DNA from: Lentzea terrae
GTDB taxonomy: Bacteria > Actinomycetota > Actinomycetes > Mycobacteriales > Pseudonocardiaceae
Length of the DNA stretch: 64,000 nt
Reading direction: 5' to 3'
Assembly (NCBI RefSeq): GCF_003265345.1
Contig: NZ_QFWW01000001.1
Span: forward strand, 77,852-141,851
Each line of letters opens with the position of its first letter. The first letter of the stretch is position 1. The position numbers were made by a program, and so were the translations under genes. Under the pieces are notes generated by a model. That model worked only from the letters and a program-made list of their open reading frames with translations. It did not search any database and was not told the DNA's origin. Shown one piece after another: positions 28,790 through 38,687 of this stretch.

Positions 28790-30987
28790 GCTGAACCGGG
28801 CACCGGCTCCCCACCAGGCAGCTGAACCTGCCACGCCGACGGCGGCGACTCGACCTGAACCTCGATCCGGTCGCCGCTGCGGCGGGTGTGGAACGTGGCA
28901 CCGCCGACCTCGGTGGTGACCGAAGAACCGTCGTCGAGCTGGCAAACCCGCAACGTCACGCCTTCCGCGTAGTCGTAGTCCGGCCGGTCGTCGACAGCAC
29001 CGAGCGGGAGCACGGTGTTCGGCCGGACCAGCAACGGCACGGTGCGGAAGTCGCATGTCATCGTTGTCCACCGGCCACCGGGCACCTCGGCGCCGGTGAA
29101 GAAGTCGGTCCACATGCCCTCCGGCACGTAGAACGACACCTCGCCGCTGTCCGAGAACACCGGCGCCACCAGCAGACTGTCACCGAGCATGTACTGGCGT
29201 TCGAGGTGCGTGCACGCCGGATCGTCCGGGAACTCCAGCGCCATCGCCCGCATCATCGGAATGCCCTCGGTCGCGGCCTGCCGCGCGGCGTGGTGCAGGT
29301 ACGGCATCAACCGCGCCTTGAGCTTCGCGAACACCCGCAGCACGTCGACGGCCTCCTCGTCGAACAGCCACGGCACCCGGTACGACCTGCTGCCGTGCAG
29401 GCGGCTGTGCGACGACAGCAGGCCGAACGCGATCCACCGCTTGAACAACGCCGGATCCGGCGTGCCCTCGAAGCCGCCGATGTCGTGGCTCCAGAACCCG
29501 AAACCCGAGAGTCCCAGGGAGAGCCCGCCACGCAGGCTCTCGGCCATGGCCTCGTAGGTCGACTCGCAGTCGCCGCCCCAGTGCACCGGGAACTGCTGCG
29601 AACCGGCAGTGGCGGCACGGGCGAACACCACGGCCTCACCGTCACCACGGCGTTTGCGCAGCACCTCGAAGACAGTCTGGTTGTAGAGGTACGCGTAGTA
29701 GTTGTGCATCCGCTCGGGATCGGAACCGTCGAAGTACACGACGTCGGTGGGGATCCGTTCGCCGAAGTCGGTCTTGAAGCAGTCCACGCCCTGGTCGAGC
29801 AAAGCGTCCAATTTGGACGCATACCACTCGCGGGCGGCCGGGTTCGTGAAGTCCACCAGCGCCATGCCCGGTTGCCAGAGGTCCCACTGCCACACGTCGC
29901 CGTTCGGCCGCTTCAGCAGATAGCCGCCCTCGACCCCCTCGGCGAACAGCGGAGACCGTTGCCCCACATAGGGGTTGATCCAGACTGAGATCCGCAGGTC
30001 GCGCGCCTTCAACCGGTCCAGCATGCCGACCGGGTCCGGGAAGGTGCGCGGGTCCCACTCGAAGTCGCACCAGTTGTACTCGCGCATCCAGAAGCAGTCG
30101 AAGTGGAACACGCTCAACGGCAGGTCGCGCTCGATCATGCCGTCGATGAAGCCGGACACCGTCTGCTCGTCGTACGACGTCGTGAAGGACGTGGACAGCC
30201 ACAGGCCGAACGACCACGGCGGCGGCATCGGCGGCCGGCCAGTAAGCAACGTGTACTTGCGCAGGATCTCCTTCGGGCTCGGGCCGTAGATCACGAAGTA
30301 CTCCAGCGACTGGCCCTCGACGCTGAACTGCACGCAGGACACCTTCTCCGAGGCGACCTCGAACGAGACGTGGCCAGGATGGTTGACGAACACGCCGTAG
30401 CCCGCGTTGGTCAGGTAGAACGGCACGTTCTTGTACGCCTGCTCGCTGCTCGTGCCGCCGTCCGCGTTCCAGATGTCGACCGTCTGTCCGTTGCGCACCA
30501 ACGGCCCGAAGCGCTCGCCGAGCCCGTACACGACATCACCGACGCCGAGGGCGAGCTGGTCACGGACGTAGTGCTTGCCCTCCAACGTCATGAAGCCCAT
30601 GCCCTTGGCCGTGCTCGACGTCAACACCGTGCCGTCGACCGCGAACTCGATCTTCCACTCCCGGCTGACCTTCACCTCCAGCGCGCCGGACGTCAGGGTC
30701 TCGTCGGTCAGCCGCACCTGCGGTTCCGCGGTGGCCAGCCCGAACTCCGGCTGTCTGCGGCGTTCTCCCTCGAAGTGCGTGAGCCGCACGCCGATCACGT
30801 CCGGCATCGGTGAGGAGAGCCGGACCGTCGCCACCGGGCCCTGCAACAGGTCGCCGCGGTGGCGGATCGGGCGGGTCGGCGCGTGCACCACCAACTCCCC
30901 CGCCGCCTGGGTGATGTCGTAGACCTCGACCGGATGCGCCGCCTGCACTCCGTCGCGCAGCAGCCAGTACCCGTTGCTGAATTTCAT
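28777..30987 (-). CDS. yicI: GH31 alpha-xylosidase
   Basis: A 736-residue enzyme close to the length of E. coli YicI. No signal peptide is seen, so it acts inside the cell on imported oligosaccharides. The N-terminal beta-sandwich includes YGLGERFGPLVRNGQ. The barrel shows HFDCFWMREYNWCDFEWD, nucleophile Asp407 in CFKTDFGERIP and acid/base Asp473 in HWGGDCESTYEA, the YicI signature set. C-terminal beta domains follow (YMLGDSLLVAPV onward). It removes alpha-1,6 xylose from xyloglucan fragments. It is transcribed divergently from the beta-helix gene; TCGA palindromes lie just upstream of its ATG. Confidence 0.93.
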   Translation of the reverse strand: MKFSNGYWLLRDGVQAAHPVEVYDITQAAGELVVHAPTRPIRHRGDLLQGPVATVRLSSPMPDVIGVRLTHFEGERRRQPEFGLATAEPQVRLTDETLTSGALEVKVSREWKIEFAVDGTVLTSSTAKGMGFMTLEGKHYVRDQLALGVGDVVYGLGERFGPLVRNGQTVDIWNADGGTSSEQAYKNVPFYLTNAGYGVFVNHPGHVSFEVASEKVSCVQFSVEGQSLEYFVIYGPSPKEILRKYTLLTGRPPMPPPWSFGLWLSTSFTTSYDEQTVSGFIDGMIERDLPLSVFHFDCFWMREYNWCDFEWDPRTFPDPVGMLDRLKARDLRISVWINPYVGQRSPLFAEGVEGGYLLKRPNGDVWQWDLWQPGMALVDFTNPAAREWYASKLDALLDQGVDCFKTDFGERIPTDVVYFDGSDPERMHNYYAYLYNQTVFEVLRKRRGDGEAVVFARAATAGSQQFPVHWGGDCESTYEAMAESLRGGLSLGLSGFGFWSHDIGGFEGTPDPALFKRWIAFGLLSSHSRLHGSRSYRVPWLFDEEAVDVLRVFAKLKARLMPYLHHAARQAATEGIPMMRAMALEFPDDPACTHLERQYMLGDSLLVAPVFSDSGEVSFYVPEGMWTDFFTGAEVPGGRWTTMTCDFRTVPLLVRPNTVLPLGAVDDRPDYDYAEGVTLRVCQLDDGSSVTTEVGGATFHTRRSGDRIEVQVESPPSAWQVQLPGGEPVPGSAHLR

Positions 30988-31004
30988 TCGACCGCTCTCG
31001 CCGC

Positions 31005-31031
31005 TCGAATTCGAATCGAATCGCTTCGATT
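31005..31031. promoter_or_regulatory. TCGA palindromes upstream of the alpha-xylosidase gene
   Basis: TCGAATTCGA (31005-31014) is followed by an inverted repeat AATCGAA-TCGC-TTCGATT (31014-31031). They lie 18 to 44 bases upstream of the alpha-xylosidase ATG, in the divergent gap with the beta-helix gene. This is a likely operator region; the regulator is unknown. Confidence 0.4.
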
Positions 31032-31109
31032 GCTTTTCCTGCGAGGAACGCTAGCGATAACGTCCGGACGAGGACAGTGCTTTTCACCCCACCCTCCAGG
31101 GGGGATTTC

Positions 31110-32255
31110 ATGCTCTCGACCAGGTGGCGCACAGGTGCTCTCGTGGCCGCGGCGGCAGTGCTCGGCAGTCTGACACCGGCTGCGGCGGAACCGCGGATCA
31201 TGGCTTGCGGCGACCGGGCGTTCAACGCCGAGGCCGTGCTGAGCGGCAGCACGTGGACGGCCCGCAACGGCGGCCGGACCGTCTACACCGGCGGTGACCT
31301 GCGCGCCGCCGTCCAGGCCGCGGTGAACAGCCTCGCCGCGGGACGCACGTCCAAGCAGTGGGTGCTGGTGCGCGGCAACGGTTCGATGAGCGCCGGCTCG
31401 CGGATCTCGTTGCCCAGCTACACCGGCATCGACGTCTGCGGCACGATCAACGTGACCGGCTCCGGTTCCGGCGACCAGGCCCCGATCTACTCCAGGGGCA
31501 CCCGCGACGTCGAGGTGCGCTACCTCAGCGTCACCGGCCGCCCGCTGTACGGGATCTTCATGCGCAACGTCGACAACCTCGTGCTCGGCCAGATCGACAT
31601 GCGGCTCTCCGGCGGCCTCGGCGTGCGCATCGACAACCGCGGCAACACCAGCGTGCGCAGCCGGAACATCAGGATCGACAACGTGTTCGTCTCCGGTGCG
31701 GGCAGTCACGCCGTCGAGACGTACGGCGTGGACGGCCTCACGATCGGCACGGTGACCGCCCGCAGCGTCGGCGAGTCCGGGTTGTTGCTCAACGACACCA
31801 TCAACGCCACGGTCGGCACGGTGGACGCGGAGAACGCCGGCGCGGGCACCGGCTACGCGGCGTTCCGGACGGCCAACCGCAACGGCCGCATCGGCAACGG
31901 CTACCCGGCCAACGTCCGGGTCGGCACCGTGCGGGCACGTGGCGGCGGCCGTGGCGTGTTCTGCGTCTCGGAGAGCGGCGGGCTGGTCATCGACCGGGTC
32001 GACATCGCGAACACCGGCAACAACTCAGTGCTGATCGAGAACTGCCACCACGTGAACCTCGCCGCGCAGAGCGGCACCGTCACCGGCGGCGGCGAGATCC
32101 GGCTGGCCGCGCGCTCGGAGTTCCCGAACAACAGCGACATCACCGTGCAGAACCTGACGGTCAACAACTCGTCGGTGCGCGAAAGCCCTTGTGGCACCAA
32201 CACGACCTTCCGCAACATCAGGCTCAACAACAGCACGTCGAACGTGTGCCCCTGA
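31110..32255 (+). CDS. Secreted right-handed parallel beta-helix protein
   Basis: A 381-residue exported protein. A signal peptide ends near AAAEP after MLSTRWRTGALVAAAA. The rest is a long series of short beta repeats rich in Asn, Gly, Val and Ile (VEVRYLSVTG, LVLGQIDMRLSG, LTIGTVTARSVG), typical of parallel beta-helix pectate-lyase or polygalacturonase folds. Conserved catalytic motifs of GH28 or known pectate lyases are not evident. ATG 31110 follows AGGGGGG; earlier in-frame codons would spoil the signal. In this pectin/xyloglucan region a polysaccharide substrate is likely, but activity is undetermined. Confidence 0.7.
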   Translation: MLSTRWRTGALVAAAAVLGSLTPAAAEPRIMACGDRAFNAEAVLSGSTWTARNGGRTVYTGGDLRAAVQAAVNSLAAGRTSKQWVLVRGNGSMSAGSRISLPSYTGIDVCGTINVTGSGSGDQAPIYSRGTRDVEVRYLSVTGRPLYGIFMRNVDNLVLGQIDMRLSGGLGVRIDNRGNTSVRSRNIRIDNVFVSGAGSHAVETYGVDGLTIGTVTARSVGESGLLLNDTINATVGTVDAENAGAGTGYAAFRTANRNGRIGNGYPANVRVGTVRARGGGRGVFCVSESGGLVIDRVDIANTGNNSVLIENCHHVNLAAQSGTVTGGGEIRLAARSEFPNNSDITVQNLTVNNSSVRESPCGTNTTFRNIRLNNSTSNVCP

Positions 32256-32261
32256 ACCCGC

Positions 32262-33470
32262 TCAGCGGACGAACACCGGTGGCTCGTCGGCCGCCAGGTC
32301 GTCCGGCAGCTGCAGTCCCTGCTGCCGCGGCACGAGCTCGGACTGCAGCACGATCGCGGCGGCACCGATCGCCGACGCCGACGCGGCCGAGGGCGACAAC
32401 CGCACGGAGACCGGATGGGCGCCGACCGCGCCCTCCAGCTCCGCGCGCAGGACCGGCAGGTAGACCGAGCCCGCGATCGCGAAGCTCGGGCCGGTCAGGA
32501 CGAGGACCTCGAGGTCCAGCACGTTGGCCAGCGAGCGGGCCGCCACCGCGAGGTACCGGGCGGACCGCTCGAGCAACGCCAGCGCCCGCGCGTTGCCCCG
32601 CCGGGCGGCCCGGCTGATCGCCGCGAAGTCCGCCGCGACCGGGGTGGCAACACGCGTGCGGCCGCCCACCAGACCGGCCGCGCGGGACAGCGCGCGGTCG
32701 GCTCGCGCCTGCGCCACCACAGCGCCGGGACCTGCCAGCACCTCCAGGCATCCCCTTGCCCCACAAGAACATCGCGGCCCGTCGAGGTCGAGGCACGTGT
32801 GGCCGATCTCGCCGGCGTGCCCGCTCGGTCCCCGGTGCGTCGTGCCGCCGAGCACCACCCCGGCACCGAGGCCGGTGCCCATGTGCAGCGCGGCGAACGT
32901 CGACGTGGCGCCGACCCCACCGGACCAGTGCTCGCCGATCGCCGCCGCGGTCGCGTCGTTGTCCAGCACCACCGGCAGACCCGTCGCCCGTGCCAAAGCC
33001 GCACCGAACTCGTCGAGCGCCGACGGACGTGCCGCGACCAGACCCAGGCCGAGGATTCGATCGCGTTCGACACCAACGCTGTCGATCAGCGCGGCCACCT
33101 CGCGAGCCATCTTGGCGACGACGGCTTCGTCCGGCCCAGAACCGGCGCGCGAGATGCGCGCCACGACCGCTCCGCCGAGATTGGTCAGCACGTAGGTGAT
33201 CCGTGCGTCGTCCAGGTGCACTCCGACGGCGTAGCGCGCGAAGTGGTTGAGCTGCAACATGACCCGGCGCTTGCCACCGGTGGATTCGGCGTGCCCGGTC
33301 TCGGCGACGAGGCCCTCGTCGATCAGCCCGCGCACGACCGTGGAGATCGTGCCGCCGGTCAGGCCGCTGGCGTTGACCAGGCCGACCCGGCTGATCATGC
33401 CGGCGGCGCGGATCAGGTCCAGCACGGCCGCCCTGGTGCTGGCGTGGGTCGTCCGCGCCGGTCCGCTCAC
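32262..33470 (-). CDS. ROK-family (NagC/XylR-type) transcriptional regulator
   Basis: A 402-residue repressor. The winged helix at about 10-65 (LDLIRAAGMISRVGLVNASGL, TGGTIS, LIDEGLV) binds DNA. The ROK sugar-kinase-like domain follows, with AVGVHLDDARITYVLTNLGG, the EIGHTCLD segment and the zinc-binding CSCGARGCLE motif. GTG 33470 is chosen because GGAGGA stands five bases before it; in-frame starts at 33503 and 33509 lack this. It is divergent from the oligosaccharide ABC operon across a 135-base gap and probably represses it until a sugar ligand is bound. Confidence 0.86.
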   Translation of the reverse strand: MSGPARTTHASTRAAVLDLIRAAGMISRVGLVNASGLTGGTISTVVRGLIDEGLVAETGHAESTGGKRRVMLQLNHFARYAVGVHLDDARITYVLTNLGGAVVARISRAGSGPDEAVVAKMAREVAALIDSVGVERDRILGLGLVAARPSALDEFGAALARATGLPVVLDNDATAAAIGEHWSGGVGATSTFAALHMGTGLGAGVVLGGTTHRGPSGHAGEIGHTCLDLDGPRCSCGARGCLEVLAGPGAVVAQARADRALSRAAGLVGGRTRVATPVAADFAAISRAARRGNARALALLERSARYLAVAARSLANVLDLEVLVLTGPSFAIAGSVYLPVLRAELEGAVGAHPVSVRLSPSAASASAIGAAAIVLQSELVPRQQGLQLPDDLAADEPPVFVR

Positions 33471-33537
33471 CGCATTCCTCCGTCGAACGACGAACTTCTG
33501 CATCGACAAGTGCCGACCAGTAAAGCATCCCAGGCCG

Positions 33538-33568
33538 TTGACTTTCTTTGTTTAGTATCTGAAGAATC
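33538..33568. promoter_or_regulatory. AT-rich promoter/operator between ROK regulator and ABC operon
   Basis: A 31-base AT-rich island in very GC-rich surroundings begins with TTGACTTTCTTTGTTTAG and continues TATCTGAAGAAT. It is 38 bases upstream of the binding-protein ATG. Long A/T-rich operators of this look are usual for ROK repressors, so it is the best candidate site; a -35 hexamer TTGACT is at its left edge. Confidence 0.45.
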
Positions 33569-33605
33569 CTCGCCGCGAACCACCCAGCGGCGGGGAGGAT
33601 CAACG

Positions 33606-35264
33606 ATGCTCAAGCAGCTTTGCGCACTCGGTCTGGCGGTGGTCGTGGCGGCCACCGCGGCGTGCTCGGGGTCAGGTGGCAGCAGCAGGGCCAGAGACAC
33701 GCTCGTCGTCTACACCGGTCAGGCCGGCGACTTCCAGCTCAACTTCAACCCGTACTCCCCCACCTTCATCGAGGGCATGGGCACGATCAACGAGCCGCTG
33801 TTCTTCTTCAACATCGCTGCCGACCAGCCGCCGAAGCCGATGCTGGGCACCGGCTTCCAGTGGAACGCCGACGGCACCGAGCTGTCGATCACGTTGCGGG
33901 ACAACGTGTCCTGGTCCGATGGCGAGAAGTTCACCGCCGACGACGTGGTGTTCACGCTGGACATGGTCGCCAAGAACCCGGCACTGAACAAGACCGCCTA
34001 CAAGGGCACGGCCAGCGCGACCGACGACACGCACGTGGTGGTCAAGTTCCCCGAGCCGGCCTACATGGACGGCCCACAGGTGCTCGGCCAGATGTGGATC
34101 ATGCCCGAGCACATCTGGAAGAACATCGCCAACCCGGCGACCGAGGTCAACCCCAAGCCGGTCGGCACCGGCCCGTTCGTGCTCGGCGACTTCAAGGCGC
34201 AGTCGTTCACCCTCAAGGCGAACCCGAAGTACTGGGGCGGTGAGCCCGCGGTCAAGCAGGTCCGCTACCTGTCGCTGTCGGGCAACCAGGCGGGCGTGGA
34301 CGCGCTGAAGGCCGGGTCCATCGACTGGCAGACCGGCCCGATCCCGGACATCAAGGACATCGAGAAGAACTACCCCGGCTACAAGGCGATCACGTTGCCG
34401 CTCAACCAGGTCTCGTTGTACACGTGCTCCAACGTCCAGCTGGGCTGCCAGGGCGCGCAGACCGACCCGGCCGTGCGCAAGGCGATCTACTACGGCATGA
34501 ACCGCACCCAGATCAACTCGCTGGCCTTCCAGAACGTCAACACGGAGATGTCGCCCGGTTTCACACTGCAGCCGCGCGACAAGGCGTTGCTGTCGACCAA
34601 GCTGACCGACCAGATCGCGCCGATGAACCCGAACACCGCCAAGGCCACCGAACTGCTCACCTCCGCCGGGTACGTCAAGGGTGCGGACGGCATCTTCGCC
34701 AAGGACGGGAAGCCGCTGACGCTGACCGTGAAGGTGGTCGCCGGCTGGACCGACTACATCACCGCACTGGAGACGCTGAGCCAGCAACTGCTCCAGATCG
34801 GCGTCAAGATCACCCCGCAGCAGCTGTCGTGGAACGAGTGGGCCGACGCGCGCGGCCGCGGCCAGTACGAGCTGTTGATCGACTCCGTCGAGCAGGGCCC
34901 CGCGCCGGACCCGTACTACACCTATGCCTACTTCTTCTCCACCGCTGCCACGGCTCCGGTCGGGCAGACCGCCTTCCCGAACTACTCCCGGTTCAGCAAC
35001 CCGATCGTGGACAACGCGCTGGCCGAGCTGAAGAAGACCGACCGCGGCAACCCCGCGCGGCAGCAGCACTACGACGCCATCCAGATCGAGCTCGAGAAGC
35101 ACCTGCCGTACATCCCGGTGCTGACCGGCGGAATCCCGAACGAGTACAACGACAGGGCGTTCACCGGCTGGCCCACGAAGGACGACCTCTACGCCTTCCC
35201 GGCGGTGTGGAAGAGGCCGGACGCCTCGCAGGTGTACATGAAGCTCAAGCCCACCGGGAACTGA
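33606..35264 (+). CDS. Oligosaccharide ABC transporter substrate-binding lipoprotein, family 5
   Basis: A 552-residue family-5 binding protein. The signal MLKQLCALGLAVVVAATAAC has a lipobox ending at Cys20. Landmarks are LRDNVSWSDGEKFTADDVVFTLDMV, GTGPFVLGDF and NPKYWGGEPAVKQV. The opening TLVVYTGQAGDFQLNFNPYSPT and numerous aromatics (YNDRAFTGWPTKDDLY) resemble the cello- and manno-oligosaccharide binders of the family (Thermotoga CbtA type). GGGAGG lies before ATG 33606. It heads an operon of permease, permease-ATPase fusion, ATPase and beta-mannosidase, so manno- or gluco-manno-oligosaccharides are the likely cargo. Confidence 0.87.
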   Translation: MLKQLCALGLAVVVAATAACSGSGGSSRARDTLVVYTGQAGDFQLNFNPYSPTFIEGMGTINEPLFFFNIAADQPPKPMLGTGFQWNADGTELSITLRDNVSWSDGEKFTADDVVFTLDMVAKNPALNKTAYKGTASATDDTHVVVKFPEPAYMDGPQVLGQMWIMPEHIWKNIANPATEVNPKPVGTGPFVLGDFKAQSFTLKANPKYWGGEPAVKQVRYLSLSGNQAGVDALKAGSIDWQTGPIPDIKDIEKNYPGYKAITLPLNQVSLYTCSNVQLGCQGAQTDPAVRKAIYYGMNRTQINSLAFQNVNTEMSPGFTLQPRDKALLSTKLTDQIAPMNPNTAKATELLTSAGYVKGADGIFAKDGKPLTLTVKVVAGWTDYITALETLSQQLLQIGVKITPQQLSWNEWADARGRGQYELLIDSVEQGPAPDPYYTYAYFFSTAATAPVGQTAFPNYSRFSNPIVDNALAELKKTDRGNPARQQHYDAIQIELEKHLPYIPVLTGGIPNEYNDRAFTGWPTKDDLYAFPAVWKRPDASQVYMKLKPTGN

Positions 35265-35266
35265 CG

Positions 35267-36265
35267 ATGAGCTACTACGTGCGCAAGGCCGCCTTCTACC
35301 TGGCGGCCCTGTGGGCGGCGGTGACGCTGAACTTCGTCATCCCGCGACTGCTGCCGGGCAACCCGGTCGACATCCTGATGGCCAAGCTCCAGCAACGCGG
35401 CGGAACCGTCGATCCGGCCGCCCGCAAGGCCTACGAGACGCTGCTCGGCACAGGAGGCGGTGGCTCGGTCTTCCAGGAGTACGTCGCCTACCTGGGCAAC
35501 CTGCTGCGCGGTGACCTCGGCGTGTCGGTCAGTGCGTTCCCGGCGAAGGTGTCCGAGGTGATCGCCGACTCGCTGCCGTGGACCGTCGTCCTGGTCGGCC
35601 TGTCGACGCTGCTGTCGTTCCTGCTCGGTGTCGGGCTCGGTGCGGTGGTCGGCTGGAAGCGCGGCACCTGGCTCGACGCGCTGGTGCCCGCGACCACCGT
35701 GCTGTCGGCGGTGCCGTACTTCTGGCTGGCGCTGATCCTGATCTCGCTGCTCTCGTCCGGCCTGGGCTGGTTCCCGCTCACCGGCGGCTACGACGTGGTG
35801 CTGGATCCCGGTTGGAGCGGAGAGTTCATCGGCTCCGCGATCTACCACGGCATCCTGCCCGCGCTGACGATCGTGATCTCGTCGATCGGCGGGTGGCTGC
35901 TGGGCATGCGCAACATGATGGTCTCGGCGATGTCCGAGGACTACGTGCTGACCGCGCGGGCCAAAGGGCTGACGGACCGCCGGATCATGATCCGGTACAC
36001 GGCCCGCAACGCCGTGCTGCCGTCGGTCGCCGGGTTCGCCATCTCGCTCGGGTTCGTGGTGTCCGGGTCGCTCGTCACCGAGCTGGTGTTCTCCTACCCC
36101 GGCATCGGGTCGAAGTTGCTGCAAGCCGTGCAGAACAACGACTACGCACTGATGCAGGGCATCTTCCTGGTGATCACCATCGCGGTGCTGGGCGCCAACC
36201 TGGTCGTGGACCTGTTGTACGGGCTGATCGACGCCCGCACGAGGGATCGGAGCACCGTCTCATGA
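35267..36265 (+). CDS. ABC transporter permease (DppB type)
   Basis: A 332-residue integral membrane permease with about six spans. It starts two bases after the binding-protein stop. The first helix (FYLAALWAAVTLNFVIPRLLPGNPVDI) and the GDLGVSV motif are typical DppB features; the EAA loop is TARAKGLTDRRIMIRYTARNAVLPS and is followed by FSYPGIGSKLL. It pairs with the permease half of the next gene's product. Its stop overlaps that start (ATGA). Confidence 0.92.
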   Translation: MSYYVRKAAFYLAALWAAVTLNFVIPRLLPGNPVDILMAKLQQRGGTVDPAARKAYETLLGTGGGGSVFQEYVAYLGNLLRGDLGVSVSAFPAKVSEVIADSLPWTVVLVGLSTLLSFLLGVGLGAVVGWKRGTWLDALVPATTVLSAVPYFWLALILISLLSSGLGWFPLTGGYDVVLDPGWSGEFIGSAIYHGILPALTIVISSIGGWLLGMRNMMVSAMSEDYVLTARAKGLTDRRIMIRYTARNAVLPSVAGFAISLGFVVSGSLVTELVFSYPGIGSKLLQAVQNNDYALMQGIFLVITIAVLGANLVVDLLYGLIDARTRDRSTVS

Positions 36266-37935
36266 GACCCAAACTCGCCGCCGGCCTCGGCCTGGCCGGT
36301 CTCATCGTCCTCTTCGGACTGATCGGCCCGCTGCTCACCGGTGACCCGGCCACGATCAGGGACATCGGCCTGACGCCGCCGAGCGGTGAGCACCTGCTCG
36401 GCACCACGCTGACGGGCCAGGACGTCCTCGCGCAGCTCGCGAGCGCGACCCGCGGCTCGCTGTGGATCGGCGCGCTCGTGGCCGTCATGGCGACGGTGCT
36501 GTCCGGGATCTTCGGCATTGTCGGCGCCTACGCGGGCGGTGCGGTCGACGAGGTCTTCTCGTTGTTCTCCAACGTGATGCTGGTGATCCCCGGGCTGCCG
36601 CTGGTCATCGTGATCACCGCGTTCGTCCCTCCCGACGAACGCGGCACGTGGAACATCGCGCTGGTGCTGGCGATCACCGGGTGGGCGGCGTCGGCACGCG
36701 TGCTGCGGGCGCAGACGCTGTCGTTGCGCAACCGGGACTACGTGGCCGCGGCCCGCGTGTCCGGGGAGAAGACCTGGCGGGTGATCGGCGTGGAGATCCT
36801 GCCGAACCTGCTGCCGGTCCTCGCCTCGCAGTTCGTGTTCACCGTCGTGCTGGCGATCCTCAGCGAGGCAGGGCTGTCGTTCCTCGGACTCGGCGCGGCG
36901 AACTCGTCGACGCTGGGCACGATGTTCTACTACGCCCAGAACGGCTTCGCGCTGCAACGGGAAGCGTGGTGGTGGTTCGTCCCGCCCGGCATGGTCATCG
37001 CGCTGTTCGGCGGCGCGCTGGCGTTGATCAACTTCGGCATCGACGAGATCATCAACCCCCGGTTGCGCGACCGGCCCCGGCGCAAGCGTGACGTCGTGGC
37101 GGTCGAGGCGGAGATCGCTCCGGTCGAGCCGGACGCCGTGCTGACTGTCCGCAACCTCAACGTCGTCTACCAGTCCTCGCCGCCCGTGCACGCGGTGAAG
37201 AACGTGTCGCTCACGTTGCGGCGGGGCGAGATCCTCGGGCTTGCCGGCGAGTCCGGCTGCGGCAAGACCACGCTCGCCTACGCGATCAACCGGCTGCACC
37301 GGCCACCCGCCGAGGTGACGTCCGGGTCGGTCACGTTCGACGACGTCGACGTGCTCGCGCTCGAACCGGAAGAGCTCAGGGAGTTCCGCTGGGTCCGGCT
37401 CTCGATGGTGTTCCAGGGCGCCATGAACTCGCTGAACCCGGTCACCCCGATCCGCGCCCAGCTGCAGGACGCGCTGCGCACCCACCGGCCGTCGATGTCC
37501 GCGCCGGACCGGGAGCTGCGGTGCGCGGAGATGCTCCGGCTCGTCGGGGTCGACCCGGCCCGGCTCGGCGCCTACCCGCACGAGCTGTCCGGCGGCATGC
37601 GGCAGCGCGTCATGATCGCCATGGCGCTGCTGCTCGATCCGCAGGTGATGATCATGGACGAACCCACCACGGCACTCGACGTCCTGGTGCAGCGCGAGAT
37701 CCTGAACGAGATCAAGCGCTTGCGCGACGAGTTGCAGTTCGCGGTCGTGTTCATCACCCACGACCTGCCGCTGTTGCTGGAGCTGAGCGACCGGATCGCC
37801 GTCATGCGCGACGGCGAGGTCGTCGAGTACGCGACCGCCGAGGACGTGTACCTGCGGCCCGAGCACCCGTACACGCGTCAGCTGCTGGCGTCGTTCCCCA
37901 GCCTGACCGGCGACCGAGGAGCGCTGATCCGTTGA
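36262..37935 (+). CDS. Fused DppC permease - DppD ATPase of an ABC importer
   Basis: A 557-residue fusion. Residues 1-270 form a DppC-type permease ([24 protein letters not shown] loop [19 protein letters not shown], ending [15 protein letters not shown]). A linker of about 20 charged residues leads to an ATPase at about 290-557 with Walker [10 protein letters not shown], signature LSGGMRQR, Walker [13 protein letters not shown] and switch His in FITHDLP. The C-terminal tail lacks the Cys-rich metal/peptide-type extension. The fusion fixes one permease to one ATPase. It overlaps the downstream ATPase start by TTGA. Confidence 0.92.
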   Translation: MRPKLAAGLGLAGLIVLFGLIGPLLTGDPATIRDIGLTPPSGEHLLGTTLTGQDVLAQLASATRGSLWIGALVAVMATVLSGIFGIVGAYAGGAVDEVFSLFSNVMLVIPGLPLVIVITAFVPPDERGTWNIALVLAITGWAASARVLRAQTLSLRNRDYVAAARVSGEKTWRVIGVEILPNLLPVLASQFVFTVVLAILSEAGLSFLGLGAANSSTLGTMFYYAQNGFALQREAWWWFVPPGMVIALFGGALALINFGIDEIINPRLRDRPRRKRDVVAVEAEIAPVEPDAVLTVRNLNVVYQSSPPVHAVKNVSLTLRRGEILGLAGESGCGKTTLAYAINRLHRPPAEVTSGSVTFDDVDVLALEPEELREFRWVRLSMVFQGAMNSLNPVTPIRAQLQDALRTHRPSMSAPDRELRCAEMLRLVGVDPARLGAYPHELSGGMRQRVMIAMALLLDPQVMIMDEPTTALDVLVQREILNEIKRLRDELQFAVVFITHDLPLLLELSDRIAVMRDGEVVEYATAEDVYLRPEHPYTRQLLASFPSLTGDRGALIR

Positions 37936-38687
37936 CCACTCTGGCAGTCCGCGGCCTCACCAAGACGTACCACCGGATCCGCGCGGTCGACGACGTCTCG
38001 TTCACGCTCACAGCCGGCCGCACGGTGGCGCTGGTCGGTGAGTCCGGTTCGGGCAAGTCGACGATCGCGCGGATGATCGCGCACCTGGTCCGCCCCACCG
38101 CCGGGGAGATCGTGCTGACCGGGCCGGACGGCGAACCCGTGCCGCGGCGGGCTTATCGCGACCACGTGCAGATGATCTTCCAGGATCCGTTCGCGTCGCT
38201 CAACCCGTTCCACACGGTCGAACACCACCTCGCGCGGCCGTTGCGGCTGCACGGACGTTCTCGCGACGAAGTACCTCATTTGCTGGAACGGGTGAGCCTC
38301 ACCCCGGACTTCGCCCGGCGGCGGCCGCACGAGCTGTCCGGCGGGCAACGGCAACGCGTCGCCATCGCCCGCGCACTCGCACCGGGCGCCAAGGTGATCA
38401 TCGCCGACGAACCCGTGTCCATGTTGGACGTCTCGATCCGCATGGGCGTGCTGAAGCTCCTGGGACGGTTGCAGCGCGAGGAGCACCTCGCCGTCCTCTA
38501 CATCACGCACGACCTGGCCACCGCGCGGCACTTCTCCGACGAGGTCCTGGTCATGCACCGCGGCCGGATCGTCGAGCGCGGGGCCAGCGACGACGTGCTG
38601 ACCCGCCCGCAGGACCCGTACACCCGCCGGCTGGCCGCCGCCACCCCCGATCCCGCGTCCCGTTTCTCCAGGGGAGGACTGTCTTGA
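37932..38687 (+). CDS. ABC transporter ATP-binding protein (DppF type)
   Basis: A 251-residue ATPase, second energy subunit of the importer. Walker A is GESGSGKST, signature LSGGQRQRVAIARAL, Walker B VIIADEPVSMLD, switch YITHDL. QMIFQDPFASLNP is the Q-loop region usual for oligopeptide-type ATPases. The start is TTG within the TTGA overlap; no better start exists downstream without losing the first beta strand. It forms a heterodimer with the ATPase half of the preceding fusion. The stop again overlaps the next gene's TTG. Confidence 0.92.
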   Translation: MTTLAVRGLTKTYHRIRAVDDVSFTLTAGRTVALVGESGSGKSTIARMIAHLVRPTAGEIVLTGPDGEPVPRRAYRDHVQMIFQDPFASLNPFHTVEHHLARPLRLHGRSRDEVPHLLERVSLTPDFARRRPHELSGGQRQRVAIARALAPGAKVIIADEPVSMLDVSIRMGVLKLLGRLQREEHLAVLYITHDLATARHFSDEVLVMHRGRIVERGASDDVLTRPQDPYTRRLAAATPDPASRFSRGGLS

